Shown: positions 25,768 through 35,007, counted from the stretch's first letter. The stretch: DNA of 64,000 nt from an uncultured Adlercreutzia sp. (GCA_910589165.1 CAJUSP010000003.1:131051-195050), one strand, 5' to 3'. Translations and numbers: made by a program. Notes: a model not told the origin generated them from the letters alone.

Positions 25768-26106
25768 CTACACCGCTTCACCGCCACGCTCGCCGGTGCG
25801 GATGCGGATGACGTCCTCCACCGGGGCGACGAAGATCTTGCCGTCGCCGACCTCCCCGGTGCGGGCCGCACCCACGATTACCGCCACCAGATCGTCCACC
25901 GCCCCGTCTTCCACGACGATCTCGAACTTCACCTTCGGCACCATGTTCAACAGCACCTCGTTGCCGCGGACGTACTCCGTCCAGCCATGCTGGGCGCCGC
26001 AACCGTGCACCTGCGAGATGGTCATGCCCGACACATTCGCCGCGAACAGGGCGTCTTTCAAGGGCTCCATCTTCTCGGGCCTCACAATGGCCGTTACGCG
26101 TTTCAT
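25768..26106 (-). CDS. glnK: P-II nitrogen regulatory protein
   Basis: Trimeric sensor of 2-oxoglutarate and ATP/ADP that blocks the ammonium channel. 112 residues. The start MKRVTAIVRPEKMEPLKDAL, the Walker-like GAARTGEVGDGKIFV and the VEDVIRIRTGERG signature are clear. In the T-loop the normally uridylylated Tyr51 is Val (VRGNEVLL), so classical GlnD control is excluded. It is immediately downstream of amt on the same strand, the usual amtB-glnK pairing. Confidence 0.93.
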   Translation of the reverse strand: MKRVTAIVRPEKMEPLKDALFAANVSGMTISQVHGCGAQHGWTEYVRGNEVLLNMVPKVKFEIVVEDGAVDDLVAVIVGAARTGEVGDGKIFVAPVEDVIRIRTGERGGEAV

Positions 26107-26199
26107 AGCAGTCTCCTATCGGTTTCCCATCGGTTCAACAGGGCTCGGGCACCAGCGGCAAGCCTAGCTGTCGCTTTCGCCCCGCATTCCCGAACATGG

Positions 26200-27525
26200 T
26201 TAGTCTAAGCCAAGGTAGGCCGGGTAGGCCGACTCGCCGTGCAGGGCCACGTCGAGCCCGGCGGCCTCGTCGGCCGCGCTCACCCGCAGGCTCCCCTTGA
26301 AGCAGGCTCTCACGATAAGCCCCAGCACCACGTCGGCCGCCACCACGAACACCACCGTCACCACAATGCCGAGCACCTGGGCGCCCAGCAGCGAGAAGTC
26401 GCCGGTGTACAGCAGGCCGCCGGCGCCGGTCCACGAAAGCTCCGGCACGCAGAACAGCCCCGTGAGCACGCCGCCCACGATGCCGCCCACGCCGTGGCAG
26501 CCGAAGGCGTCCAGCGCGTCGTCGTAGCCGATGCGCCGCTTCGCCTGGGAGATGGCCAAATACACCACCGGGCTCACGATAAGCCCCATGACGATAGCGG
26601 CCCACGGCTCCACGAAGCCGGCCGCCGGCGTGATGGCCACGAGCCCCGCCACAAGCCCTGTGGCCGCGCCCACAAGCGTGCACTTGCCCACGCGCACCCG
26701 CTCCACCACAAGCCACGACACGACGCCGGCCGCGCTCGCCGCCACGGTGTTCAGCAGGGCCAGGGCCGCCACCCCGTCGGCCGCGAACTCGCTGCCGGCG
26801 TTGAACCCGAACCAGCCGAACCACAGAAGCGTCGCTCCCAGCACCACGAAGGGCACGTTGTGCGGGCGGTAGCTCATCACCGCGAACTCCTTGCGACGCC
26901 CGAGCATGAGGCAGAGGATAAGGCCCGTCAAACCCGAGGAGATATGCACCACGTCGCCCCCGGCGAAATCCAGTGCGCCGATCATCTCGCCGATAAGCGA
27001 CCCCTCCCCGCCCCACACCATGTGCGCGAGCGGCGCGTACACCACCACGACCCACACGGCCACGAAGGCGCACAGCGCGCCGAACTTCATGCGGCCGGCC
27101 ACTGCGCCGGTGATAATGGCGCAGGTGATCATCGCGAAGGCCATCTGGAACACGATGTCGATGATGGCCGGGTAGGTGGCCGCCAGCGCCGGATCGTCGG
27201 CAAGCGCCCCCTGGCCCGAAAGAACTGCGAAGGCGTCGGGGGTTCCCTCGGCCTCGGCCAGCAGGTCGTTCACCGCGCTCAGACACCCCAGCTGGTCGAT
27301 GCCGCCGAACACGGGAATGGAACCGTCGCCGCCATAGGCGAACGACCAGCCGCACACCACCCACGCCAAGCCCACGATACCGAGCACCGCGAAGATCATG
27401 ACCATGGTGTTCACTACGTTCTTGCGACGCGAGAGCCCTCCGTAGAAGAACGAGAGCCCGGGCGTCATCAGCAGCACCAGCATGGTGCACACCAGCATGA
27501 AGCCGGTGGTTCCGGTGTCAATCAT
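26200..27525 (-). CDS. amt: Ammonium transporter
   Basis: 441 residues, eleven membrane helices expected. Family features are MIDTGTTGFMLVCTMLVLLMT, LSFFYGGL near the N-terminus, and the pore-region histidines within helices containing DVVHISSGLTG and DAFGCHGVGGIVG. The long frame extends to 27705, but the ATG at 27525 has AAGGAGG at good spacing and begins the mature-like sequence. It forms an operon with glnK. A GlnR-box-like array lies 167-227 bases upstream. Confidence 0.95.
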   Translation of the reverse strand: MIDTGTTGFMLVCTMLVLLMTPGLSFFYGGLSRRKNVVNTMVMIFAVLGIVGLAWVVCGWSFAYGGDGSIPVFGGIDQLGCLSAVNDLLAEAEGTPDAFAVLSGQGALADDPALAATYPAIIDIVFQMAFAMITCAIITGAVAGRMKFGALCAFVAVWVVVVYAPLAHMVWGGEGSLIGEMIGALDFAGGDVVHISSGLTGLILCLMLGRRKEFAVMSYRPHNVPFVVLGATLLWFGWFGFNAGSEFAADGVAALALLNTVAASAAGVVSWLVVERVRVGKCTLVGAATGLVAGLVAITPAAGFVEPWAAIVMGLIVSPVVYLAISQAKRRIGYDDALDAFGCHGVGGIVGGVLTGLFCVPELSWTGAGGLLYTGDFSLLGAQVLGIVVTVVFVVAADVVLGLIVRACFKGSLRVSAADEAAGLDVALHGESAYPAYLGLD

Positions 27526-27691
27526 CGCGATCGACCTCCTTTGCGAGCGGCGGCGCTCCCGATGATCAGGGGTCGAAGAGCCGGCGGCGCTTCGCCCCGG
27601 CTCCCCCACCCCAGGCCATCGTGCGCCCTGCGGTTGGGACATTCCGCATTGTTCCACGCCCGTGCGCTCACTGGATCGCTCATCGATGATT

Positions 27692-27752
27692 GTTAACCCC
27701 CTCAAAAAGCAGTGTTAACACAGCCGCCCAATTCTTGTTACCAGACGGAAAC
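27692..27752. promoter_or_regulatory. GlnR-box-like array between amt-glnK and the GNAT gene
   Basis: GTTAC-N6-GAAAC at 27737-27752 matches the actinobacterial GlnR consensus GTnAC-n6-GaAAC. Two more TTAAC half-sites (27693 and 27715) lie at exactly 22-base steps from it. The b-sites between them are poor. The array sits in the 327-base divergent gap 27526-27852, which has no gene. Confidence 0.65.
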
Positions 27753-27852
27753 AACGCCAACCGAAGGCCGAACCTGCGAGCCGGGCCGCTAAAATGTTCA
27801 GGAGATGCCGCAGCACTGCACGAACGGCCCCCGTTTCAGAAAGGAACCCATC

Positions 27853-28518
27853 ATGAGCGTGTCATTCAGGCAAGTTGAGCGCGACGAGGAAGTGGAGACG
27901 CTGGCCCACATGGCCCGCGTCATCTGGAATGAGTACTGGCCGGCACTCATCGGGCAGGAGCAGACCGACTACATGGTCGACAAGTTCCAGAGCCTGAACG
28001 CCTTCCGTGCCGACATCGCCGACAACGGCTACGAGTACTTCTTCATCATGGAGCACGAGGACGAGACGCCCCGCGAGCTCGACCAGGCCGCCCACGGCGC
28101 CGACGTGCACGACAAGGGCGACAGCGTTCCCGCCGCTGCTAACGATGCCATCGAGTCGAGCCGCGACGGCGAGCTGGCGCGCGATGCCGAGGGATTCGCC
28201 CGCACCGCCGGCGCCGGGCGCATCGTCGGCTACACTGGCGGCCACGTGGAGCCCGAGACCAACCGCTTCTTCATCTCGAAGATCTACCTCCTGAAGGAGC
28301 ACCGCGGGCGTGGCCTGTGCTCGGCGACACTGCGCTTTTACGAGACCCTCGCCCGCACCCGCGGCCTGAAGGCCCTCTACCTTACGGTGAATAAGCGCAA
28401 CGAACTGGGTATCCGCGCCTACAAGGGCAACGGCTTCGAAGTCATCGACGCGGTGGAGACCGACATCGGCGAGGGCTTCGTCATGGACGACTACATCATG
28501 GAGAAGAAGCTGCACTAA
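27853..28518 (+). CDS. GNAT-family N-acetyltransferase
   Basis: 221 residues. The acetyl-CoA motif region is YLLKEHRGRGLCSATLRFYE; the C-terminal NKRNELGIRAYKGNGFEVID segment is typical. A hydrophilic, acidic stretch of about 45 residues (after FFIMEHEDETP) is inserted between the early strands and is not part of the standard fold. Substrate is unknown. The ATG at 27853 has AAAGGAA upstream. It is divergent from amt and ends at a strong bidirectional terminator. Confidence 0.85.
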   Translation: MSVSFRQVERDEEVETLAHMARVIWNEYWPALIGQEQTDYMVDKFQSLNAFRADIADNGYEYFFIMEHEDETPRELDQAAHGADVHDKGDSVPAAANDAIESSRDGELARDAEGFARTAGAGRIVGYTGGHVEPETNRFFISKIYLLKEHRGRGLCSATLRFYETLARTRGLKALYLTVNKRNELGIRAYKGNGFEVIDAVETDIGEGFVMDDYIMEKKLH

Positions 28519-28539
28519 AACCGAAGTCATTCACGGCAA

Positions 28540-28587
28540 AAGGTCCCGCCTCTTCTTCAGATTTCACTGAAGAAGAGGCGGGACCTT
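28540..28587. terminator. Bidirectional terminator between GNAT and dxs
   Basis: Perfect 21-bp inverted repeat (28540-28560 and 28567-28587) with a six-base loop. A/T-rich flanks on both sides serve the two convergent genes. Confidence 0.9.
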
Positions 28588-28607
28588 CGTTTATGCAAGC
28601 TCAATTC

Positions 28608-30485
28608 CTACGCCAGCGTTTCCCTCACGGTCTTGGCAATGCCCTCGCCGTCGAGGCCGAGGTCGGCGAACAGCTGGCTTACCGGGCCCTGGGGGATAAA
28701 GCGGTCGGGAATGCCCAGGGTGATCGCGGGAACCGTTGCCCCTTGGCGCGCGAGCACCTCGAGCACGCCCTCGCCGGCGCCTCCCGCAACGACGCCCTCT
28801 TCCACGGTGACCACAAGCCGGGTGGCAGCGGCAGCAGCGATAGCCTCCTCGTCGAGGGGCTTCACCCAGCGCATGTCCACCACGCGGGCCTGAATGCCCT
28901 GCGCCGCAAGCAGTTCGGCGGCCTCGCGGGCCTGCCCCACCATGCGCCCGAAGGCGAGTAAGGCCACGTCGTCGCCCTCGCGCACCGTGCGGGCCTTCCC
29001 CACTTCCAGCACCTGGGGTGCCTCGGGCAGCGGCGCGCCCTCAGCCGCGCCGCGCGGGTAGCGCAGGGCCACCGGCCCCTCAAGGGCCAGAGCCGTGTGC
29101 AGTGCGTGCACGAGCTCGGCCTCGTCCGAAGGCGCCAGCATGCGCACATTGGGCACCATGCGCATATACACCATATCGAACACGCCGTGGTGCGTGGGGC
29201 CGTCATCGCCCACCAAACCGGCGCGGTCGAGGGCGAACACCACGTTCGCATCGGGCAGCGCGCAGTCGATGATCAGCTGGTCCACGGCCCGCTGCATGAA
29301 TGTGGAGTACAGGGCCACCACCGGCTTCTTGCCGCCGGCGGCAAGGCCGCTCGCCATGCCCACGGCCTGCTCCTCGGCAATGCCCACGTCCACGAAACGA
29401 TCGGAGAACTCGGCGGCTAAGGCCTTCAGCCCCGTGCCGCCGGTCATGGCCGCCGTGATAGCCACCACGTCGCCGTCGCGCACGGCCTCGTCCACCATGG
29501 CCTGCCCGAATACCTCGGTGTAGGTGGGGTGCTTCGCCGGCGCCTTCAGCGACGTGCCCGTGGCAATGTCGTAGGGGCCGGTGCCGTGGAAGCTCTCCGG
29601 GTCGCGGCGGGCCGGCTCGTAGCCCTCGCCCTTGCGCGTGACCACGTGCACCAGTGCAGGGCCGTCCATCTCCAGCACAAGCGACAGAATGTCGCGCAGC
29701 TCGGCGATGTTGTGCCCGTCGACCGGCGCCGTGCACACGATGCCGAGCGACTCGTAGATCATGGTATGGGGAATCACCATCTGCTTGAGGGATTCCTTCA
29801 TGTTCTTACCGAACCCGAGCAGCCCGCGCGCCGCGGGCCCTCCCTGCTCCATAGCCGCCTGCAGCCCCTCGCGCGCCTCGCGGTAGTGGCTGTTGGCGCG
29901 GATGTTGCCCAAATGCTTCATGAGCGCGCCCACGTTGCGCGAGATGGACATCTCGTTGTCGTTCAGAATGACTACGAGGGGCAGCTGCTCATTACCCATG
30001 TAGTTCAGCGCCTCGAAGGCCATGCCGCCGGCCAGCGACGCGTCGCCGATGAGCGCCACCACCTTCTCGTTCGTGCCCTTCAGCTGGCGCGCCTTGGCCA
30101 GGCCCGTGGCCACAGAAAGCGAGTCCGAGGCGTGGCCGGAGGGGTGCGCGTCGAAGGGGCTCTCGGAGGGCTTGGTGAAGCCGGAAATACCGCCGTAGGC
30201 GCGCAGCGTGCGGAACGCCTCGCGACGGCCGGTGAGCAGCTTGTGGGCGTAAGCCTGGTGCCCCACGTCGAACACCACGCGGTCGCGCGGCATATCGAGC
30301 AGGCTCTCCAAGGCCACGATGATGTCCACCGCGCCGAGCGAGGAGGCCACATGCCCCCCGGTCACGGCGGTGGTCGCGACGATCTCCTGACGGATCTCGG
30401 CCGCGAGGATGGCCAGCTCCTCGTTGTCGAGGACCTTCAAGTCATCGGGGCTGTTGATGGCGTCCAGAATGCGGAGATCGTCCAT
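28608..30485 (-). CDS. dxs: 1-deoxy-D-xylulose-5-phosphate synthase
   Basis: First step of the MEP isoprenoid pathway: pyruvate plus glyceraldehyde-3-phosphate, thiamine-dependent. 625 residues. The HVASSLGAVD start of the ThDP domain, FDVGHQAYAHKLLTGR, the ThDP-binding GDASLAGGMAFEALN, and the transketolase C region (GDDGPTHHGVFD) are all seen. The frame is open to 30653 but the ATG at 30485 has TAAGGA ahead. It is the last gene of the six-gene operon. Confidence 0.96.
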   Translation of the reverse strand: MDDLRILDAINSPDDLKVLDNEELAILAAEIRQEIVATTAVTGGHVASSLGAVDIIVALESLLDMPRDRVVFDVGHQAYAHKLLTGRREAFRTLRAYGGISGFTKPSESPFDAHPSGHASDSLSVATGLAKARQLKGTNEKVVALIGDASLAGGMAFEALNYMGNEQLPLVVILNDNEMSISRNVGALMKHLGNIRANSHYREAREGLQAAMEQGGPAARGLLGFGKNMKESLKQMVIPHTMIYESLGIVCTAPVDGHNIAELRDILSLVLEMDGPALVHVVTRKGEGYEPARRDPESFHGTGPYDIATGTSLKAPAKHPTYTEVFGQAMVDEAVRDGDVVAITAAMTGGTGLKALAAEFSDRFVDVGIAEEQAVGMASGLAAGGKKPVVALYSTFMQRAVDQLIIDCALPDANVVFALDRAGLVGDDGPTHHGVFDMVYMRMVPNVRMLAPSDEAELVHALHTALALEGPVALRYPRGAAEGAPLPEAPQVLEVGKARTVREGDDVALLAFGRMVGQAREAAELLAAQGIQARVVDMRWVKPLDEEAIAAAAATRLVVTVEEGVVAGGAGEGVLEVLARQGATVPAITLGIPDRFIPQGPVSQLFADLGLDGEGIAKTVRETLA

Positions 30486-30495
30486 AGCTGTGTCC

Positions 30496-30816
30496 TTAGA
30501 CCGCTGCGGCATCGGCGTTATCCGCCGGCGCGTTATCGGCCGGGGCTTCCTCAGCGTCAGCATCGCCGACCTCAGCCTCGACTTCCTGAGCCTCGGCGCC
30601 CTCGGCCCCGCTCTCAGCCGAAGCCTCGTCCTCGCGGGCGACGAACGCGTCAATGTCCTGCTCGGACAAATCGCAGGCGGAAAGGCCGAGCTTCACGGCC
30701 TCCTCGTAAAGCTTCAGCGCCTCGTCGAGCGAGATATCCTCAGCGGCTACCTCGTCGACAATTTGCGAAAGACGCTCGTGCACCGCCTCGAAAGTGCGGC
30801 CCTGCTCGTCGGCCAT
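30496..30816 (-). CDS. xseB: Exodeoxyribonuclease VII small subunit
   Basis: 106 residues. The N-terminal ~65 match XseB: FEAVHERLSQIVDEVAAEDISLDEALKLYEEAVKLG, a two-helix hairpin that binds XseA. The rest is an acidic Ala-rich tail that makes it longer than the usual ~80. xseA is not in this window. It lies between nusB (2-base gap) and dxs (10-base gap). Confidence 0.88.
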   Translation of the reverse strand: MADEQGRTFEAVHERLSQIVDEVAAEDISLDEALKLYEEAVKLGLSACDLSEQDIDAFVAREDEASAESGAEGAEAQEVEAEVGDADAEEAPADNAPADNADAAAV

Positions 30817-30818
30817 AG

Positions 30819-31385
30819 CTACACCCCCGCCTGCACGACGGCAGCCGCGCCCGATGCGCCCACCAGCGCGCCGGCCGGCTCGTCGGCGGAAGCGGAGGCG
30901 GCAAGCGCGCCCCGCTCCTCCATCTGGCGGGCGATGCGGCCGAGCACGCCGTTGACGAAGCGCGGGGAATCGTCCTCGCCGCCGAAGCCCTTGGCCAGCT
31001 CCACCGCCTCGTTGATGGTCACCGACACGGGCACATCGTCGCAGTGCTCCATCTCGAAGACCGCCAACCGCAAAATAGAGCGGTCCACGATGGGCATACG
31101 CGAGAGCGCCCAGTTCTCGGACGCCTCGGCAATTACCTCGTCGATGGCGCCCTGGTGCGCCTGCACGCCCTTGATGAGCACGAGGGCGTAGTCGGTAAGC
31201 GCGCCTTCCTCGATGCGGCCGAAGGTGCGCGCCTCGTCCTCGCTTTCCGGCGCCAGCTCGCGGGCCACCAGGCACAGGCCCCCGTCAAGCAGCTCGGAGG
31301 GGGCCTTGCCCTGAAGTTCGCTCGTGTAAAGCACCTGCACCGCGCTTATGCGGTCGCGGGTGCGCTCGTGTTTTCTGGAAGCCAT
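30819..31385 (-). CDS. nusB: Transcription antitermination factor NusB
   Basis: All-helical partner of NusE/S10 in rRNA antitermination. It begins RKHERTRDRISAVQVLYTSEL, and the C-terminal half has SRMPIVDRSILRLAVFEM and SVTINEAVELAKGFGGEDDSPRFVNGVLGRI, the family signature. 188 residues against ~140; the extra is an internal acidic segment and an Ala-rich tail. AAGGGCGG lies ahead of the ATG. Confidence 0.95.
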   Translation of the reverse strand: MASRKHERTRDRISAVQVLYTSELQGKAPSELLDGGLCLVARELAPESEDEARTFGRIEEGALTDYALVLIKGVQAHQGAIDEVIAEASENWALSRMPIVDRSILRLAVFEMEHCDDVPVSVTINEAVELAKGFGGEDDSPRFVNGVLGRIARQMEERGALAASASADEPAGALVGASGAAAVVQAGV

Positions 31386-31393
31386 GACCGCCC

Positions 31394-31744
31394 TTAAGCC
31401 TTGAACTGCAGGCCGTCGACGAACACGTCCACCGAGGACACCTCCACGCCCGCCTGGGTGGCCAGCGACTCGGCGATGGCGCTGCGCAGCTTGGCCGCCA
31501 GCTCGGGCAGCACGAACCCGTAGTACACCTCAACGTGCACGGCAACGTAGAGCTTGCCGTCCTCGCCCATCTTCGTCTCAATGCCGGAAGTGGAGGGCTT
31601 GCTCGCCAGCATCGAGCGGATGCCGCTCGTGGCGAACGAGCCGATGGAGGCCACGCCTTCCACCTCGCCGGCGGCCACGGAAATGATGGTCTCCATGACG
31701 CCGGGGGCGATGGAGAGCCCTTCCACGTTCATCTGGTCTGTCAT
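31394..31744 (-). CDS. Asp23/Gls24 family envelope stress protein
   Basis: 116 residues of the Asp23/YloU family: SIAPGVMETIISVAAGEVEGVASIGS, then LYVAVHVEVYYGFVLPELAAKLRSAIAE and a VDVFVDGLQF end. In Firmicutes such proteins sit at the membrane and affect envelope stress or fatty-acid functions. The start overlaps the accC stop by four bases (ATGA), so translation is coupled. Confidence 0.88.
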   Translation of the reverse strand: MTDQMNVEGLSIAPGVMETIISVAAGEVEGVASIGSFATSGIRSMLASKPSTSGIETKMGEDGKLYVAVHVEVYYGFVLPELAAKLRSAIAESLATQAGVEVSSVDVFVDGLQFKA

Positions 31745-33093
31745 AGTACGTCTCCCATCTGGGTTTCGATAAAGTCGGTTGTGGCATCGCCTGCCAAGAA
31801 TACCTCGTTGTCGAGCACACGCTGATGGAACGGGATAGTTGTTGCTATTCCCTCAATAACGAACTCGGAAAGGGCGCGCTTGGCGCGGGCGACGGCCTCG
31901 GCGCGGTCCTGGCCGTGCACGATCACCTTCGCCACAAGCGAGTCGTAGTAGGGCGAGATGCGCGAGCCGGGGCGCAGGTAGGTCTCCACGCGCACGCCCG
32001 GGCCCGCCGGGGGCTCGAAGCGCGTGACGTTGCCCGGGCACGGGCGGAAGCCGTGGGCCGGGTCCTCGGCGTTGATGCGCAGCTCGATGGCGTGTCCCGC
32101 CGGCGTGAACGGCGCGCGCCCGGCGCAGCTCATGGGCGCGCCCGCGGCAATGCGCAGCTGCTCCTTGATGATATCGGTGCCGGTGATCTCCTCGGTGACC
32201 GGGTGCTCCACCTGCACGCGGGTGTTCATCTCCATGAAGTAGAACTGGCCGCGCTCGTCGAGCAGAAACTCGATGGTGCCGGCGTTCTTGTAATCCACCG
32301 CACGCACGGCCTTGAGGGCCGCCTTCATCATGTCGCGGCGCAGCTCCTCGGAAAGGGCCGGCGACGGCGCCTCCTCCAGAAGCTTCTGGTGGCGGCGCTG
32401 GATGGAGCAGTCACGCTCGCACAGGGCCACGGCGTTGCCATGGTCGTCGGCGAGCACCTGCACCTCCACGTGGCGCGGGCGCAGCACGAGCTTCTCCAGG
32501 TAGACGCCGTCGTTGCCGAACGCGGCGCCGGCCTCGGTGCGGGCGGCCTTGTACTGGGCTTCCAGATCGGCCGGGTCGTGCACCTCGCGCATGCCCTTGC
32601 CGCCGCCGCCAGCCGTGGCCTTGATGAGCACCGGGTAGCCCACCTTCTCGGCGAAGGCCGCGGCTTCCTCCACGGTATCGAGGCAGCCGTCGGAGCCGGG
32701 CACCGTGGGCACGCCGCAGCTCTTCATGGTCTCGCGCGCGCTCGACTTGTCGCCCATGCGGTCGATGCACTCGGGCGCCGGCCCGATGAACACAAGGTCG
32801 TTCTCGGCGCAGGCGCGGGCGAAGTCCGCGTTCTCGGCCAGAAAGCCGTAGCCGGGGTGGATGGCCTGGGCGCCGGTGTTTTTGGCCGCGGCAATGATGT
32901 TGGCCATCACCAGATAGCTCTTGTTCGACTGGGCAGGGCCGATGCATACCGCCTCGTCGGCGTACTGCACCGGGTAGGTGTCCGCATCCTCCGTGGAGTA
33001 CACGGCCACCGTCTTCACTCCCAGCTCGCGGGCGGCCCGCATGATGCGCAGGGCCACTTCCCCGCGGTTGGCGACGAGAATCTTATCGAACAT
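31741..33093 (-). CDS. accC: Biotin carboxylase subunit
   Basis: ATP-dependent carboxylation of the biotin carried by a partner protein. 450 residues. It opens MFDKILVANRGEVALRI. The ATP-grasp loop KATAGGGGKGM and the EMNTRVQVEHPVTEEITGTDI segment are intact. Here the carrier is most likely the C-terminal biotinyl domain of the adjacent PycB/OadA-like protein, one base upstream, making a two-subunit pyruvate carboxylase-like enzyme. Fatty-acid acetyl-CoA carboxylase use cannot be excluded. Confidence 0.93.
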   Translation of the reverse strand: MFDKILVANRGEVALRIMRAARELGVKTVAVYSTEDADTYPVQYADEAVCIGPAQSNKSYLVMANIIAAAKNTGAQAIHPGYGFLAENADFARACAENDLVFIGPAPECIDRMGDKSSARETMKSCGVPTVPGSDGCLDTVEEAAAFAEKVGYPVLIKATAGGGGKGMREVHDPADLEAQYKAARTEAGAAFGNDGVYLEKLVLRPRHVEVQVLADDHGNAVALCERDCSIQRRHQKLLEEAPSPALSEELRRDMMKAALKAVRAVDYKNAGTIEFLLDERGQFYFMEMNTRVQVEHPVTEEITGTDIIKEQLRIAAGAPMSCAGRAPFTPAGHAIELRINAEDPAHGFRPCPGNVTRFEPPAGPGVRVETYLRPGSRISPYYDSLVAKVIVHGQDRAEAVARAKRALSEFVIEGIATTIPFHQRVLDNEVFLAGDATTDFIETQMGDVL

Positions 33094-33094
33094 G

Positions 33095-34960
33095 CTAGTT
33101 CTCCGCCGCCGCGTGGGGCTCAACATAGAAGAGCACGGTGCCGTACTCCACCGGCGTGGCGTCCGACAGGCACACCTCGCGGACGGTGCCCATCTCCTCG
33201 GCCGTGATCTCGTTCATGAGCTTCATGGCCTCCACGATGCACAGCGTCTCGCCGGCGGCCACCTCGTCGCCCACCTTCACGAAGGGCGCCTCGCCCGGGG
33301 CCGGAGCCTCGTAGTAGGTGCCCACCATGGGAGCCACCACGGGCACCCACGTGGCCGGACGGTCGCTCTTCTCCTCGGCGGCCGGGGCCGGCGCCGCGGG
33401 AGCCGGGGCCGCCTGGGCCACCGGGGCGGCCGGGGCCGCAGGCGCCGCTACACCCTGGCCCGGCATGCGCACGGCGATGCGCACGCCCTCCTCTTCCACG
33501 ACAATCTCGCCAACGCCGCTCTCCTCGGCAACGCGAACCAGCTCGCGAATCTGATTGATGTCCACGTAATCGTCCTCCTTGGTGGCGCTGGACTCCTGCT
33601 CCAGCATGAAATCGACTTTCTCGGATACCCGGTGCTTGCTCAAATAGGTGCGGGCCTCGTTCGGGAACAGGGCGTACATGAGCACGTCCTCCTCGCTTTG
33701 GGCCAAATCGCCGATCTCGGCGGCGCACTCGTCGTAGGTGGTGGTGACGAGCGTTCCCGGCGCGATGGACGGGTCCAGAATCTCGGAATCGCCGGCCACC
33801 TTCGCCACGATCTCCTTGTCCATGTTGCCCGGGGCCTTGCCGTAGTAGCCGCAGACGTAGTCCTTCATCTCTTTCGAGATAACGGACCAGCGCTTGCCGG
33901 TGAGCACGTTGAACACCGCCTGGGTGCCCACGATCTGCGACAGCGGCGTCACGAGCGGCGGGTAGCCCACCTCGGCGCGCACCTTCGGAATTTCCGCCAT
34001 CACCTCGGGCAGGCGGTCGGCGGCCTTCTGCACTTCCAGCTGGCTGACGAGGTTGCTCATCATGCCGCCGGGCACCTGGTGCGAGTACACCTTCATGTGC
34101 ATGAGCGACGACACGCCGCGCTTGTAGTGGCCGCGCTTGCGCATTTCCTCCCAGTACTCGGAGATCTCGAACAGCAGGTCCAAGTCCAGGTCGGTATCGT
34201 ACTTGCTCTCCTTCAGGGCCGCGACGATCATCTCCACCGCCGGGTGCGAGTTGCCGAAGGCGAGCGGCGCGTGGGCCGTGTCGGCGATGGCCGCGCCGGC
34301 CTCGGCCGCTTTCAGGATATTGGCCGGGGCCATGCCGCCAACGTAGTGGCAGTGGATGTGCACCGGCAGGCCGATTTCCTCGTTGAAGGCCTTCACCATG
34401 CGCTCGGCGCGATAGGGCGTGAGCATGCCAGCCATGTCCTTGATGGCGATGGTGTCGGCGCCCAGGTCCTTCAGCTGCTGGCCGTACTCGAGGAACGAGT
34501 CCAGCGTGTGCACCGGCGAGATGGTGTAGGAGATGGCGCCCTCGAAAAGCCCGCCGCACTCCTTGATGGCCTCGGCGTTGTCCACCACGTTGCGGATGTC
34601 GTTCAGCGCGTCGAACACGCGGAAGACCTCGATGCCGTTGCGGTGAGCTGCATGGATGAAACGGTGCACGATCTCCTTGGAGTAGTGCTTGTAGCCGACC
34701 AGGTTCTGGCCGCGCGAGAGCATGGCGAGCGGCGTGTTGGGCGTGTTCGCCTTGATGGCGCGCAGGCGCTCCCAGGGGTTCTCGTCAAGAAAACGCAGGC
34801 AGGAGTCGAATGTCGCGCCTCCCCACGCCTCGATGGCCCAGTAACCGACGCGGTCCATCTTCGGCAGAATGGGCAGCATGTCGCCGATCTGCATACGCGT
34901 GGCCCAAAGGCTCTGCTGGCCGTCGCGGATCGTCGTGTCCATGATTTGAAGCCGTGGCAT
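33095..34960 (-). CDS. Carboxyltransferase with biotinyl domain (PycB/OadA type)
   Basis: 621 residues. The N-terminal HMGL-like carboxyltransferase starts LQIMDTTIRDGQQSLWATRM with the metal-binding region further on (HIHCHYVGG). An Ala/Pro-rich hinge lies near residues 530-550. The C-terminal biotinyl domain has EAMKLMNEI (biotinylated Lys). With accC next door this is likely the B subunit of a two-subunit pyruvate carboxylase. The same architecture occurs in oxaloacetate decarboxylase alpha and in transcarboxylase 5S; no OadB/OadG membrane subunit is nearby. AAGGAGG precedes the ATG. Confidence 0.9.
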   Translation of the reverse strand: MPRLQIMDTTIRDGQQSLWATRMQIGDMLPILPKMDRVGYWAIEAWGGATFDSCLRFLDENPWERLRAIKANTPNTPLAMLSRGQNLVGYKHYSKEIVHRFIHAAHRNGIEVFRVFDALNDIRNVVDNAEAIKECGGLFEGAISYTISPVHTLDSFLEYGQQLKDLGADTIAIKDMAGMLTPYRAERMVKAFNEEIGLPVHIHCHYVGGMAPANILKAAEAGAAIADTAHAPLAFGNSHPAVEMIVAALKESKYDTDLDLDLLFEISEYWEEMRKRGHYKRGVSSLMHMKVYSHQVPGGMMSNLVSQLEVQKAADRLPEVMAEIPKVRAEVGYPPLVTPLSQIVGTQAVFNVLTGKRWSVISKEMKDYVCGYYGKAPGNMDKEIVAKVAGDSEILDPSIAPGTLVTTTYDECAAEIGDLAQSEEDVLMYALFPNEARTYLSKHRVSEKVDFMLEQESSATKEDDYVDINQIRELVRVAEESGVGEIVVEEEGVRIAVRMPGQGVAAPAAPAAPVAQAAPAPAAPAPAAEEKSDRPATWVPVVAPMVGTYYEAPAPGEAPFVKVGDEVAAGETLCIVEAMKLMNEITAEEMGTVREVCLSDATPVEYGTVLFYVEPHAAAEN

Positions 34961-35007
34961 GAACTCACACCTCCTTATACCTCTGTTAGTCAAAGATCAA
35001 GTTTCGG

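Noticed and set aside
33095..34960. Sodium-pumping oxaloacetate decarboxylase complex
   Set aside because: No OadB or OadG membrane subunits are nearby; accC next door favours a pyruvate carboxylase-type pair.
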